Below, piece by piece: positions 34,376 through 44,298 of a stretch of DNA of 64,000 nt. This DNA comes from Tsuneonella flava. GTDB taxonomy: Bacteria; Pseudomonadota; Alphaproteobacteria; Sphingomonadales; Sphingomonadaceae. Made by a program: the position numbers and the translations under genes. How positions within the stretch are numbered: the first letter of the stretch is position 1; every line of letters starts with the position of its first letter. Location: positions 124,001 to 188,000 of the forward strand of contig NZ_PHSO01000004.1 in assembly GCF_002870965.1 (NCBI RefSeq). The letters run 5' to 3'. The notes under the pieces are model-generated. The model worked only from the letters and a program-made list of their open reading frames with translations. It was not told the DNA's origin and did not search any database.

Positions 34376-35341
34376 GAACATGGCTGCTTTCAGAGCGACC
34401 TTTGCGTCCTGATATTGCTGTTCGAGCCGATCCACGCGCTGGGCCACTGTTTCTACCGCATCGATAGCGCCGACCCCCTGGCCTGAGCCCCAGATATCTT
34501 TCCAGGCCTTCGCCTGGGTGTTGCCGCCTGATCCGAAGTTCATCTTGCTTGGATCGCTGACGGGCAGATCGTCCGGGTTGAGCCCGGCGTTTTCGATGGA
34601 GCTACGCAGATAGTTACCGTGCACCCCGGTAAAGAGGTTGGAATAGATGATATCCACCGCTTGCGAATCGACGATCGATTGCTTGTACGCAGCATCGGCA
34701 TTGGCTTCCTGCGTCGCAATCCACGCCGAGCCGATATAGGCGAAGTCCGCCCCCAGTGCTTGCGCGGCGAGAACGGAGCGCCCGTGCGCGATCGATCCCG
34801 ACAGTGCCACCGGCCCATCGAACCAGCTGCGGATTTCCTGCATCAGCGCGAATGGGGACTGGGTGCCTGCGTGACCGCCGGCCCCAGCGGCGACCGGGAT
34901 GAGGCCCGTCGCACCTTTCTCGATCGCTTTATGAGCGAAGCGCTGGTTGATAACATCATGCATAGTGATGCCGCCCCAGTTCTTCACGGCCTTGAACACC
35001 TCTTCCTGTGCGCCGAGCGATGTGATGACGAGGGGAACCTGCCACTTTTCGCAGACGCCCATATCTTCCTCCAACCGGTTGTTGGACCGGTGGACAATCT
35101 GGTTCACGGCAAACGGCGCGGCCGGACGGTCGGGATTGTCGCGATTGTGTGCGGCCAGCTCTTCGGTGATCTGGTGCAGCCATTCGTCCAATACGCCCGA
35201 GGGGCGGGCATTGAGAGCGGGAAACGATCCGACAATACCCGCCTTGCACTGTGCAATAACCAGCTCGGGGCCGGATACGATGAACAGCGGCGATCCGATC
35301 ACCGGCAGACGCAGGCGGTCGAACGGGGCGGGAAGGGCCAT
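34373..35341 (-). CDS. Nitronate monooxygenase (2-nitropropane dioxygenase family)
   Basis: FMN-dependent TIM-barrel enzyme of 322 residues that oxidises alkyl nitronates. The N-terminus LRLPVIGSPLFIVSGPELVIAQCKAGIVGSFPALNAR is the classical start of the class. The flavin phosphate site VAAGAGGHAGTQSPFAL carries the HAG motif, and VALSGSIAHGRSVLAAQALGADFAYIGSAWIAT forms the second phosphate-binding loop. Class members detoxify propionate-3-nitronate. It follows the amidohydrolase gene after 73 bases on the same strand, so the two may be co-transcribed. Its 3' end touches the remains of the AHH-like gene. Confidence 0.9.
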   Translation of the reverse strand: MALPAPFDRLRLPVIGSPLFIVSGPELVIAQCKAGIVGSFPALNARPSGVLDEWLHQITEELAAHNRDNPDRPAAPFAVNQIVHRSNNRLEEDMGVCEKWQVPLVITSLGAQEEVFKAVKNWGGITMHDVINQRFAHKAIEKGATGLIPVAAGAGGHAGTQSPFALMQEIRSWFDGPVALSGSIAHGRSVLAAQALGADFAYIGSAWIATQEANADAAYKQSIVDSQAVDIIYSNLFTGVHGNYLRSSIENAGLNPDDLPVSDPSKMNFGSGGNTQAKAWKDIWGSGQGVGAIDAVETVAQRVDRLEQQYQDAKVALKAAMF

Positions 35342-35414
35342 ACGAAAACTCCGTTGCAGTTAAAGACTTTAAACTCGCCTAGCGAGTGATGGGGCAGGTG
35401 TCGAGAGCGGGTAG

Positions 35415-36464
35415 TCAGCCCGCGTCGAGCAGGTGTTGGAGGCGATAGATCTTCGCTGCAGTCCCAGCATAAAGCTGTTGCTTTTCCGTATCCGATGCTC
35501 CTGCAGTGATCCGTTTGAACGCGTTCCACAAAGCGGGATAACTGGCCCCCCACCGGTCAACCGGGTAATTGCTTTCGAACATGGCCCGTGCAGGGCCAAA
35601 TGCTTCAATGCAGGTTTCGATATAGGGACGCCACATTTCAGCCAGCTTGTCCGATCCGATTCCGGCAGCAGGGCCTTCCTCCGGCATCATGCAGAATGCC
35701 ATTGCCAGGCCGCCAAGCTTCACGGAAACATTTGGGCATTCGGCCAATGCCTGAATGTTGTCCCGCCAGCGCCCGAAGTGATCGCCCAAAGTACCTTTCC
35801 AGCGCCCGATGTTGAGTGGGGTGCCGCAATGGTCCAGCACGATGGTTTGTTCCGGGAAAGCCCGTGCCAGATCGATCACGTCACCCAGTTGTGGTTCAAG
35901 AACCCATGCGTCGAAGATCAGCCCGCGTTTGCCTAATTCGGCAAATCCTTCGCGAAATGCGCTGTCGCGATAGAGCCCTTCAGGATGATGAAACGGCGGA
36001 CCGAGCGTTTCGGGATCGCTATCCCACGCACCCGCATGGCGAATGCCGACAAAGCGCGGCGAAGCGGCCATCAGGGAATCGAGCACATCGCCCGACTTCG
36101 CGCCTAGTCTCAGGTCCGCGTGGCCGACGATGGAGGCGCACGGGCGGTAATCGCCGTAAAGGCCACTGGCCCCTTGCGCGGCAACCCCGTTGACGAATTC
36201 CACTTCGCCCACCGGTTTCGTCGCATCGTCACGCGCCGCATCGTAAAAAGCGCCGCATTCCATAAACACCGTGCCGATAACGTTGTGGCCGGTGTGCGTA
36301 TCGGCGTGAAGCTGATCGAATGTGTAGTAAGCCGCGTCGACCAGCGCATCGATAAATGGATGATAAGGCTGAGGGAATACCGCAAGTAAATGCCGCAAAT
36401 CCCACAGGTGATGGTGGGGGTCGATAATCGGCAGATCGGGTTCGAGGATCTCTTCTGCAGGCAT
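35415..36464 (-). CDS. Amidohydrolase-family lactonase/hydrolase (COG3618-like)
   Basis: Metal-type TIM-barrel hydrolase of about 349 residues. It opens with LPIIDPHHHLWDL, the HxH signature of the amidohydrolase_2/COG3618 group. Further elements include FVGIRHAGAWD, IVLDHCGTPL and MFESNYPVDRWGASY, typical of lactonase or dicarboxylic lactone-like hydrolases. The substrate is unknown. I start at MPAEEILEPDL (36464), preceded by GGAGAGAGAG; an open extension lacks family similarity. A long inverted repeat is located 118 bases upstream and might regulate it. Confidence 0.85.
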   Translation of the reverse strand: MPAEEILEPDLPIIDPHHHLWDLRHLLAVFPQPYHPFIDALVDAAYYTFDQLHADTHTGHNVIGTVFMECGAFYDAARDDATKPVGEVEFVNGVAAQGASGLYGDYRPCASIVGHADLRLGAKSGDVLDSLMAASPRFVGIRHAGAWDSDPETLGPPFHHPEGLYRDSAFREGFAELGKRGLIFDAWVLEPQLGDVIDLARAFPEQTIVLDHCGTPLNIGRWKGTLGDHFGRWRDNIQALAECPNVSVKLGGLAMAFCMMPEEGPAAGIGSDKLAEMWRPYIETCIEAFGPARAMFESNYPVDRWGASYPALWNAFKRITAGASDTEKQQLYAGTAAKIYRLQHLLDAG

Positions 36465-36581
36465 TGGCTCTCTCTCCGGCTTTGTGGCCGAAAGTGGACC
36501 ATAAGCAGTGGCAGGCTGCAACTGAAATCAGCGTGATCTTGCGTGGCTCGGTAAAACTCGCGCTCTGCCGAATCTCGGTTA

Positions 36582-36620
36582 CCCTCTCTCCATTTGCAAA
36601 TCGTACAAATGGAGGGAGGG
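36582..36620. repeat. 15-bp inverted repeat between leuA and the amidohydrolase
   Basis: Arms 36582-36596 (CCCTCTCTCCATTTG) and 36606-36620 pair with one G-T wobble around a 9-base loop. No T-run follows on either strand, so it is a poor intrinsic terminator. It could end leuA transcription, stabilise its 3' end, or be an operator for the downstream hydrolase gene. Confidence 0.65.
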
Positions 36621-36651
36621 GGAGAAGTATCTCAACTTTCAGGGATTCAGC

Positions 36652-38337
36652 TTATCCCGCCTGCGAAACGGCAGTGTTCGCTGCGCTCAACACAGCTCGG
36701 ACGCTGGCTGTGGCGATGTCTTCATCGATGCCGCAGCCCCAGATCGTGTTACCGGCGCTGTCCTGACATTCAAGATAGGCGGCCGCACGCGCGTTAGTGC
36801 CGGTACCCAGAGCGTGCTCGGTGTAATCGGTCACTTCCAGATCGACACCGAACGCCTCTTTCAATGTCGCAAGAACGGACGAGATCAGGCCATTCCCGCG
36901 CCCAGAAACTGATTGCGCTTTCCCTTCCACCTCGATCGTCCCGGCGAATACGCGGGTACCATCGGCCGCCTTGCCCTCCTCGTAATCTACCAGTTGGAAG
37001 TGCTTGGGTCGGATTTGCACATGATAGGCCTGACGGAAGGTTTCCCAGATATCTGCGGCGTTCAGTTCGCGACTCATTTCGTCGGCCACGCGCTGTACAT
37101 GGCGACTGAAATCGGCCTGCATTTTCTTAGGCAGTTTCAGGCCCTGATCTTGCTCAAGAACCCATGCGAAGCCACCTTTGCCCGACTGGCTGTTGACGCG
37201 GATCACCGCCTCGTAATTGCGGCCCAGGTCGGCAGGATCGATCGGCAGATAGGGTACGCGCCACTGTTCGTCGTTCTGCTTGCCGTGCGCTTCGAAGCCT
37301 TTCTTGATGGCGTCCTGATGGCTGCCGGAGAAAGCTGTGAACACCAGTTCGCCGCCATATGGGTGGCGCTGATGCACGGGGATTTGGTTGCAGTATTCCA
37401 CCGTTTCGATGATCCGGTCGATATCGGAAAAGTCGATGCCAGGATCAACCCCTTGAGTGTACATATTGAGCGCTACTGTCACGAGGCAGCAGTTGCCGGT
37501 GCGTTCACCGTTTCCGAACAGGCACCCTTCCACACGGTCCGCCCCAGCCATCATGCCCAGTTCCGCTGCGGCAACCCCGGTGCCGCGATCATTATGTGTG
37601 TGCAGGCTTACCACCACACTGTCGCGATTGGGAATGTTGCGGCAGAAATACTCGATCTGATCGGCGTAGATATTGGGCGTTGCCGCCTCAACCGTAGCGG
37701 GGAGGTTGAAGATAATTGGATGGTCGGGCGTGGGTTGCAGCACATCCATCACTGCGCTGCACACTTCCAGACTGAAATCGAGTTCAGCAGTGGAGAAGGT
37801 TTCCGGGCTGTACTGGAAATGCCAGTCGGTGTCGGGCCGCTTCCCGGCCTCGTCACGCATAGTTTTGGCACCGGCGATCGCGATTTCGCGCACCTCGGCC
37901 TGGCTCATCCGGAACACGATGTCACGCCATGCCGGGCTGACTGCGTTGTAAAGGTGGACGATGGCCGCCCGCGCACCGTCGAGACTTTCGAAGCTGGTGC
38001 GGATCAGATCTTCCCGGCTCTGGGTCAGTACCTGAATCAGGACATCCTCGGGAATACGGCCCGATTTGACCAGCCCGCTGATGAAATCGAATTCGGTCGC
38101 ACCTGCGCTGGGGAAGCCGACTTCGATTTCTTTCACACCGATTTCTACCAGCATGTCGAAAAACCGACTTTTTTTGACCGCATCCATCGGATCGATGATC
38201 GACTGGTTGCCATCGCGCAGGTCTGTACTGAGCCAGCGGGGCGGGGTTGTGATCGTGCGGCCCGGCCATTGTCGATCGGGCAGATCGACTTGCGGGAAGG
38301 GGCGGTACTTGCGGCTCGGATCGGAGAGCATTGTCAT
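36652..38337 (-). CDS. leuA: 2-isopropylmalate synthase
   Basis: Condenses acetyl-CoA with 2-oxoisovalerate, the first step of leucine synthesis. About 561 residues, the long (LeuA2-like) form. The HMGL-like TIM barrel has the metal/substrate motif LSTDLRDGNQSIIDPM, and SLHTHNDRGTGVAAAELGMMAGADRVEGCLFGNGERTGN carries the HxH ligands. The C-terminal allosteric domain for leucine feedback spans about residues 420-560. I start at MTMLSDPSRKYRPF; AAGG lies 11 bases upstream. A leader peptide gene and nested hairpins precede it, indicating attenuation by leucyl-tRNA supply. Confidence 0.96.
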   Translation of the reverse strand: MTMLSDPSRKYRPFPQVDLPDRQWPGRTITTPPRWLSTDLRDGNQSIIDPMDAVKKSRFFDMLVEIGVKEIEVGFPSAGATEFDFISGLVKSGRIPEDVLIQVLTQSREDLIRTSFESLDGARAAIVHLYNAVSPAWRDIVFRMSQAEVREIAIAGAKTMRDEAGKRPDTDWHFQYSPETFSTAELDFSLEVCSAVMDVLQPTPDHPIIFNLPATVEAATPNIYADQIEYFCRNIPNRDSVVVSLHTHNDRGTGVAAAELGMMAGADRVEGCLFGNGERTGNCCLVTVALNMYTQGVDPGIDFSDIDRIIETVEYCNQIPVHQRHPYGGELVFTAFSGSHQDAIKKGFEAHGKQNDEQWRVPYLPIDPADLGRNYEAVIRVNSQSGKGGFAWVLEQDQGLKLPKKMQADFSRHVQRVADEMSRELNAADIWETFRQAYHVQIRPKHFQLVDYEEGKAADGTRVFAGTIEVEGKAQSVSGRGNGLISSVLATLKEAFGVDLEVTDYTEHALGTGTNARAAAYLECQDSAGNTIWGCGIDEDIATASVRAVLSAANTAVSQAG

Positions 38338-38413
38338 GATGGCTGGTGCCTTATCGCCTGATGCGCACAGCACAACCGCTGCACGACTTGGAAATGCCAA
38401 ATTTTCGCTTGAA

Positions 38414-38471
38414 GCCCTTAGGCGGGTGCCGCGTCATCGGAGGATGCACGGCGAAGGTCGCGCCTAAGGGC
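38414..38471 (-). promoter_or_regulatory. leuA attenuator-type nested hairpin
   Basis: Perfect 11-bp arms GCCCTTAGGCG (38461-38471) and CGCCTAAGGGC (38414-38424) enclose a second hairpin (38443-38452 with 38428-38438, one bulge, loop CTCC). The stop codon of the leader peptide lies in the first arm, so ribosome position would decide whether the long stem forms. A clear T-run after the stem is lacking (GAAAATTT follows 12 bases on). Confidence 0.65.
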
Positions 38472-38511
38472 GCGTAAGTCGAATAAGCTGTAGGGCGAGC
38501 CAATTCTTCAT
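38464..38511 (-). CDS. Leucine-rich leader peptide of leuA (candidate leuL)
   Basis: A 15-codon reading frame encodes MKNWLALQLIRLTRP, with four leucines in eight residues. It ends inside the first arm of the attenuator-like hairpin, about 127 bases before the leuA start. This arrangement is the hallmark of a leader peptide that senses charged leucyl-tRNA. No strong Shine-Dalgarno is visible before its ATG. A possible promoter (TGGACA, 17 bases, CATATC) is just upstream. Confidence 0.6.
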   Translation of the reverse strand: MKNWLALQLIRLTRP

Positions 38512-38558
38512 TGCACAGGTGATATGATCGACCGCACAGGCTTTGTCCACCACTCGTT

Positions 38559-39704
38559 TCACCTGCCTGGCAGGCAAGCCTGTGCGTTGGGTAAATCAAT
38601 GCCAATCTGGCGATCGAATAAATCAAGATAAGCATCTGCCGCCGCCGAAAGGCGATGCCCGCCGATTGCCTGTTCGATAGCCTCAACCTGAGGGAAGGGC
38701 TGTGCCGCACGCTGCTGCAATGCCTCTGCAAGTTGGTCGGCATCATGAGCGCTAACCAGCATTCCCAGCGTAGGATTGCGCGCGACGAGGCCTTGCAGCC
38801 AAGCCGTGCAGGGGGAGGCGACAAAGGGCATCCCCGCCACCAGCGCTTCGCCAATCACTGCGGGCACACCTTCGTAACGCGAAGTCATTAGCAACATGTC
38901 GGCTTCACGAAAGAATGATGCCGGATTGGCGATATGGCCGTGCAGGGTGACGTAGTCAGCAAGTCCGAGTCGTGCGACCTCCTTGTGCACCGCTTGCTCC
39001 ATCGCTCCGCCACCCACAATCGTGAGTGTGAAAGCCGTACCGAGATCCCGTAGTCGTGCTGCAGTGGCCAGTGCCAGCAGCGGGTTTTTCTGCGGTTCGA
39101 GTCGGCCGACGAACAATAACGACAGTGGCGAGGATGGTCGCCCGCTGCGAGCCACCACGGGCACGTCGTCATCGAGAAAGGGGTCGCGAATCGCGACGAT
39201 ACGTTGGGACGGAACGAACTGCGAAAGCTCGTCGCGCAGGTCGGGCGACATCGCGACCAGCCTGTCCACTCCGCCCGACCACCAGGCAGCCAGCGTCCGA
39301 GCAAGTTGTCCGGTTCCAAGCGCTGCCGGAATAAGCGGATTACTTACTTTGCCGAGGATTGGCACTTCGGGCATTGCCCGCTTCAAAGCGCGAGCAACCG
39401 CAAAATGGAAGTTGCCGATGAGAAACACGGCATCGGGGGCGAGCGCCTTGGCTGGACCCGCCATAGCCGCACCCAGTCGCATTCGGGAAAATGTGCTGCG
39501 CGGCACGGGTTCAGCCAACACCTCGATTCCAACGCCATGCGGCACCTGCGGTGCCATCGGGCCATCGCTTGCCCCAGCTAGTAATGTAACCCGCCTCCCC
39601 CTGCGGACCCATTCGCCCGCCATACGAAAGGCAATCCGCTCAGTCCCACCGAGCGAGAAATCATGGATTGGGATCAGGATGTGCTGTGCGTTTGCCTCGC
39701 CCAT
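38559..39704 (-). CDS. Glycosyltransferase family 4 protein
   Basis: GT-B-fold glycosyltransferase of about 381 residues. The N-terminal domain starts HILIPIHDFSLGGTERIAFRMA, the typical acceptor-side loop. The C-terminal nucleotide-sugar domain has LLFVGRLEPQKNPLLAL, FTLTIVGGGAM, and MTSRYEGVPAVIGEALVAGMPFVAS with the E-x7-E-type motif. It presumably adds a sugar to a surface glycan or lipid; donor and acceptor are unknown. I start at MGEANAQHIL, since the upstream extension would overlap the ilvC terminator. Its position alone between ilvC and leuA is unrelated to amino acid synthesis. Confidence 0.85.
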   Translation of the reverse strand: MGEANAQHILIPIHDFSLGGTERIAFRMAGEWVRRGRRVTLLAGASDGPMAPQVPHGVGIEVLAEPVPRSTFSRMRLGAAMAGPAKALAPDAVFLIGNFHFAVARALKRAMPEVPILGKVSNPLIPAALGTGQLARTLAAWWSGGVDRLVAMSPDLRDELSQFVPSQRIVAIRDPFLDDDVPVVARSGRPSSPLSLLFVGRLEPQKNPLLALATAARLRDLGTAFTLTIVGGGAMEQAVHKEVARLGLADYVTLHGHIANPASFFREADMLLMTSRYEGVPAVIGEALVAGMPFVASPCTAWLQGLVARNPTLGMLVSAHDADQLAEALQQRAAQPFPQVEAIEQAIGGHRLSAAADAYLDLFDRQIGIDLPNAQACLPGR

Positions 39705-39720
39705 AGACCTGTCGAACACG

Positions 39721-39758
39721 AAAAGGCGCACGATGTGAAGGGCATCGCGCGCCTTTTT
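39721..39758 (-). terminator. Intrinsic terminator of ilvC
   Basis: GGCGCGCGATG (39743-39753) pairs over 11 bp with CATCGTGCGCC (39725-39735), one G-T wobble, loop CCCTTCA, followed on the minus strand by TTTTCGTG. A T-run on the plus side also exists, so it may act in both directions. Confidence 0.85.
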
Positions 39759-39781
39759 GCGATTCTTATTGGCTGGTCAGC

Positions 39782-40909
<1,128 letters not shown>

Positions 40910-40920
40910 CTAAGGCCGCC

Positions 40921-41442
40921 TTAAGCTGCTGCGGCCCCACGCATCATACCGACGATGCCGGTGCGGCCAACTTCGACCAGACCAAGCTCGCGCATCAACA
41001 CGATGAAGCTATCGACTTTGTCCGGCGGGCCGGTGATCTCAAAAACGAAGCTCTCGGTTGTCGTGTCGACCGGGCGCGCGCGAAAGATGTCCGCCAGGCG
41101 CACGGCTTCAACCCGTTTTTCGCCGGTGCCAGCAACCTTTACCAGCGCCAGTTCGCGCTCCACATGCGGACCCTCGGCGGTGAGATCGGTTACCTTATGG
41201 ACAGGGATCAGGCGTTCAAGCTGTGCATGTATCTGATCGATTACCGGCGGAGGACCGTTGGTGACGATTGTGATCCGGCTGACCGCGTGATCTTCGGAAA
41301 TGTCAGCCACTGTCAGGCTGTCGATATTGTAACCACGTGCCGTGAACAGGCCTGCAATCTTGGCGAGAATTCCCGCTTCGTTGTCGACAGTGATCGCCAG
41401 AACGTGCCGCTCGGAATCGGCTTGATGAATTTTCATGTCCAT
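40921..41442 (-). CDS. ilvH: Acetolactate synthase small (regulatory) subunit
   Basis: Regulatory partner of IlvB that raises activity and confers feedback inhibition by valine. The 173-residue protein has an N-terminal ACT domain (HVLAITVDNEAGILAKIAGLFTARGYNIDSLTV, about residues 13-45). A second ACT-like C-terminal domain contains FVFEITGPPDKVDSFIVLM. It begins 6 bases after the ilvB stop, so the two are translated together; the ATG at 41436 is an alternative start. Confidence 0.96.
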   Translation of the reverse strand: MDMKIHQADSERHVLAITVDNEAGILAKIAGLFTARGYNIDSLTVADISEDHAVSRITIVTNGPPPVIDQIHAQLERLIPVHKVTDLTAEGPHVERELALVKVAGTGEKRVEAVRLADIFRARPVDTTTESFVFEITGPPDKVDSFIVLMRELGLVEVGRTGIVGMMRGAAAA

Positions 41443-41448
41443 ATGCCC

Positions 41449-43203
41449 TTACACCAATGCCTTGGCTTCATCGTCGAGCGTGCCACTGACCATATCGCCA
41501 TACAGCAACATGTCTGTATGCGCCGCACCGCTGGGGATCATGGGGAAACAGTTCGCTTCCTTTGCGACACGACAATCCACGATCACCGGCCCATCATGAT
41601 CTATCATGGCCTGAATACCGGCATCGAGCTGGCTTCCATCTTCGATCCGAATCCCCTTCCAGCCATATGCTTCCGCCAGACGCACAAAATCAGGCAAACT
41701 ATCGGAATATGAGTTGGAATAGCGGCTCTCATACGTCAATTCCTGCCACTGACGCACCATTCCCATGAATTCATTGTTCAGAATGAATACCTTAACAGGC
41801 AGTCTATACTGACTAGCGGTGCCCAGTTCCTGAATATTCATCTGGATGCTCGCTTCGCCTGCGATATCGATGACCAAGCGCCCCGGATTACCCAGTTGGG
41901 CGCCAATCGCAGCGGGCAGGCCATAACCCATCGTGCCCAGCCCACCGCTTGTAAGCCAGCGATTAGGGCCGAAAAAGCCGAAGTACTGCGCGGCCCACAT
42001 CTGGTGCTGGCCCACTTCGGTTGTGATCACCGGATCTGCATTCTTCGTGAGGGCGAACAGCCGTTCTATCGCCTTCTGTGGCATGATTTCAGCGTCGTTT
42101 TCAGGATACGTGAGGCTTTCGCGGGCCTTCCAACCCGTGATGCGCGCTTTCCACTCACTCAGATCCTTCGCCTTACGTTCGCCCCATACCGAGATGATCT
42201 GATCGAGAACGGCAGTGCAATCGCCAATGATTGGCAAGTCTACCGGCACCGTCTTATTAATACTGGCCCGGTCGATATCGATATGAATCTTTTTCGAATC
42301 CGGGCTGAATGCATCAAGCCGACCGGTTACCCGGTCATCGAACCGCGCGCCGATGCAAACCATTACGTCACATCGGTTCATCGCCATGTTGGCTTCGAAT
42401 GTGCCGTGCATTCCCAGCATGCCCAGCCAATCGGGATGATCCGCCGGAAATGCGCCCAGCCCCATCAAGGTGCTGGTAACTGGAGCCCCCGTGAGGGACT
42501 GCAACTGCCTCAATAACTCAGTGGCGCGCGGACCAGAGTTGATGACGCCGCCGCCCGTGTAAAAGATTGGGCATTCAGCCTCGGCCATCATTTCGACTGC
42601 ATCGAGAATATTGTCGAGCGGTGCGACCGAAGGCGGTGTGTAGCGCGCCGAGGCCGACTTTGCCTCAGCCTGCGCCCCCCACGATGCGAGAGCGACCTGC
42701 ACATCTTTCGGTATATCGATCAGCACAGGGCCGGGGCGTCCGCTGGTCGCGATACGAAATGCCTCCTCGATGGTCGCACGCAACTTAGAGGGGTCTTTCA
42801 CGAGATAATTGTGCTTTGTGCAATGGCGCGTGATGCCAATAGTGTCCGCCTCCTGAAAGGCGTCAGTACCGATCAGCGGAGTTGCAACCTGCCCGGTGAT
42901 GACCACCATCGGGATCGAATCCATGAAGGCATCGGCAATACCGGTCACCGCATTGGTCGCGCCCGGGCCGCTGGTGACGAGCACAACGCCCGGCTTGCCC
43001 GTGGAACGCGCGTACCCTTCCGCAGCATGCGCGGCACCTGCTTCATGACGCACAAGAATGTGGCGAATACGCTGCTCCGAAAACAATTCGTCGTAAATCG
43101 GCAGCACTGCGCCGCCAGGATAGCCGAACACGAATTCGACTCCCTGCTCCACAAGGCATTCGACCAGTATGTTTGCGCCGCTGCGCTCTTCCACGTCACT
43201 CAT
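41449..43203 (-). CDS. ilvB: Acetolactate synthase large (catalytic) subunit
   Basis: Thiamine-diphosphate enzyme that condenses pyruvate into acetolactate or, with 2-oxobutyrate, acetohydroxybutyrate. The 584-residue protein has three domains. The N-terminal domain has the catalytic glutamate in [18 protein letters not shown], the middle domain is FAD-binding, and the C-terminal domain has DIAGEAS...[14 protein letters not shown], the diphosphate-magnesium site. GEA in place of the more common GDA/GDG is, to my knowledge, usual for alphaproteobacterial IlvB. The leader between miaA and this gene contains a terminator-like hairpin that may act as an attenuator. Confidence 0.97.
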   Translation of the reverse strand: MSDVEERSGANILVECLVEQGVEFVFGYPGGAVLPIYDELFSEQRIRHILVRHEAGAAHAAEGYARSTGKPGVVLVTSGPGATNAVTGIADAFMDSIPMVVITGQVATPLIGTDAFQEADTIGITRHCTKHNYLVKDPSKLRATIEEAFRIATSGRPGPVLIDIPKDVQVALASWGAQAEAKSASARYTPPSVAPLDNILDAVEMMAEAECPIFYTGGGVINSGPRATELLRQLQSLTGAPVTSTLMGLGAFPADHPDWLGMLGMHGTFEANMAMNRCDVMVCIGARFDDRVTGRLDAFSPDSKKIHIDIDRASINKTVPVDLPIIGDCTAVLDQIISVWGERKAKDLSEWKARITGWKARESLTYPENDAEIMPQKAIERLFALTKNADPVITTEVGQHQMWAAQYFGFFGPNRWLTSGGLGTMGYGLPAAIGAQLGNPGRLVIDIAGEASIQMNIQELGTASQYRLPVKVFILNNEFMGMVRQWQELTYESRYSNSYSDSLPDFVRLAEAYGWKGIRIEDGSQLDAGIQAMIDHDGPVIVDCRVAKEANCFPMIPSGAAHTDMLLYGDMVSGTLDDEAKALV

Positions 43204-43247
43204 CCTTCTGAATTCGGCACCTCAAAGGGCACTAAGCGTCTTGCTTC

Positions 43248-43281
43248 AAAAAATCGACCCGACGCGATCAAGCGCGCCGGG
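43248..43281 (-). terminator. Terminator or attenuator between miaA and ilvB
   Basis: CCCGGCGCG (43273-43281) pairs with CGCGTCGGG (43258-43266), one wobble, loop CTTGAT, then TCGATTTTTT on the minus strand. It lies 45 bases before the ilvB start. An upstream GCCCCTC can pair with GAGGAGGC next to the stem, as expected for an antiterminator. It either ends miaA or attenuates ilvBH. Confidence 0.7.
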
Positions 43282-43326
43282 CCTCCTCTCCTGTTACGTT
43301 GAGGGGCTCCTATTGATTATGAAATA

Positions 43327-44298
43327 TCATGTCAATAGTAATTTTGGAAATAATATTTCAAAATCCATGAGGGTATCGGAATAATTTGCGTTCGCACGTA
43401 TCCAATGTTCGGGCAACTGGTGGCGGAACCATGTGAATTGGCGCTTGGCATAGTTCCGCGTGGCCTGCTGCCCGGCGGCGACCGCATCGGCGCGGGCCAT
43501 GTGTCCGCGCAGGAAAGCGGCAATTTCAGGGACGCCAATGGCACGCATGACCGGCATTGTCGGATCGAGAGATCTGGCCAATAGCGCTGTCACTTCTTCG
43601 ATCGCGCCATTCTGCATCATACGCTCGAACCGAAGATCGCACCGGTCGTACAGCCATTCGCGCTCTGCCGTCAGAATCAGCGGAGCGAGCGATATATCAC
43701 CTCCGATCCCCCCTTCTTTGCGCGTCTGCCAGTGAGCGAGGGGCCTCCCGGTCGAACGGATAACTTCGAGTGCGCGTGCTATGCGGGAGGCATCGTTTGG
43801 GGCCAGTGATGCCGCGCGGATCGGGTCTTCCGACTGCAACGCCGCGTAACATTCGGCAACCGGGAGAGAGCGAACAGTTTGTCGTATCGTCGGGTCGATA
43901 GGAGGGATCGGTGCAATCCCTTCTAGCAGGGTGCGAATATATAATCCCGTGCCACCGACCAATATCGGCAATGCGTCTGATGCATGAGCCTGCTGGATTT
44001 CAACCTTTGCCGCCGTGGCCCAATCTGCCGCAGAGCACGCTGTTGCACCATCCCACGCACCAAACAGACGATGGGGAATGCCGGCCATTTCCTCATCTGA
44101 GGGACGAGCGCTCAATACGGACAAGTCCGCGTAAACTTGTGCACTGTCCGCGTTGATGACGATTGATCGTAATCCGCGACATTCCCGCGTCTTGGCCAAT
44201 TGCACCGCCAGATCGCTCTTGCCGCTGGCGGTCGGCCCTGCAATGAGCACGACCGGCTGACCTGAACCAAACATCTGCGGAGAATTTTCGTTGCTCAT
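43327..44298 (-). CDS. miaA: tRNA dimethylallyltransferase
   Basis: Adds a dimethylallyl group to A37 of tRNAs that read codons starting with U. The 323-residue protein has the P-loop GPTASGKS at 21-28, [53 protein letters not shown] and the C-terminal [14 protein letters not shown]. Its last residues read [10 protein letters not shown], rich in Ile/Leu with mostly uncommon codons. Its start overlaps the divergent serB start by 8 bases. Hypomodified tRNA from loss of MiaA is classically known to affect attenuation, which makes its position before ilvB noteworthy. Confidence 0.95.
   Translation of the reverse strand: MSNENSPQMFGSGQPVVLIAGPTASGKSDLAVQLAKTRECRGLRSIVINADSAQVYADLSVLSARPSDEEMAGIPHRLFGAWDGATACSAADWATAAKVEIQQAHASDALPILVGGTGLYIRTLLEGIAPIPPIDPTIRQTVRSLPVAECYAALQSEDPIRAASLAPNDASRIARALEVIRSTGRPLAHWQTRKEGGIGGDISLAPLILTAEREWLYDRCDLRFERMMQNGAIEEVTALLARSLDPTMPVMRAIGVPEIAAFLRGHMARADAVAAGQQATRNYAKRQFTWFRHQLPEHWIRANANYSDTLMDFEILFPKLLLT

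Noticed and set aside
36913-38361. 482-codon open frame on the plus strand
   Set aside because: Antisense to leuA, with composition (His/Val/Arg-rich) typical of shadows and no start signals.
41780-41900. GEA in place of GDA/GDG in the IlvB thiamine diphosphate motif
   Set aside because: To my knowledge this is the normal form in alphaproteobacterial acetolactate synthases, not a defect.
43327-43366. [10 protein letters not shown] at the end of MiaA as an abnormal extension
   Set aside because: MiaA proteins often end with a short hydrophobic tail, so length alone is not odd. Kept only as a possible sensor in the ilvB finding.
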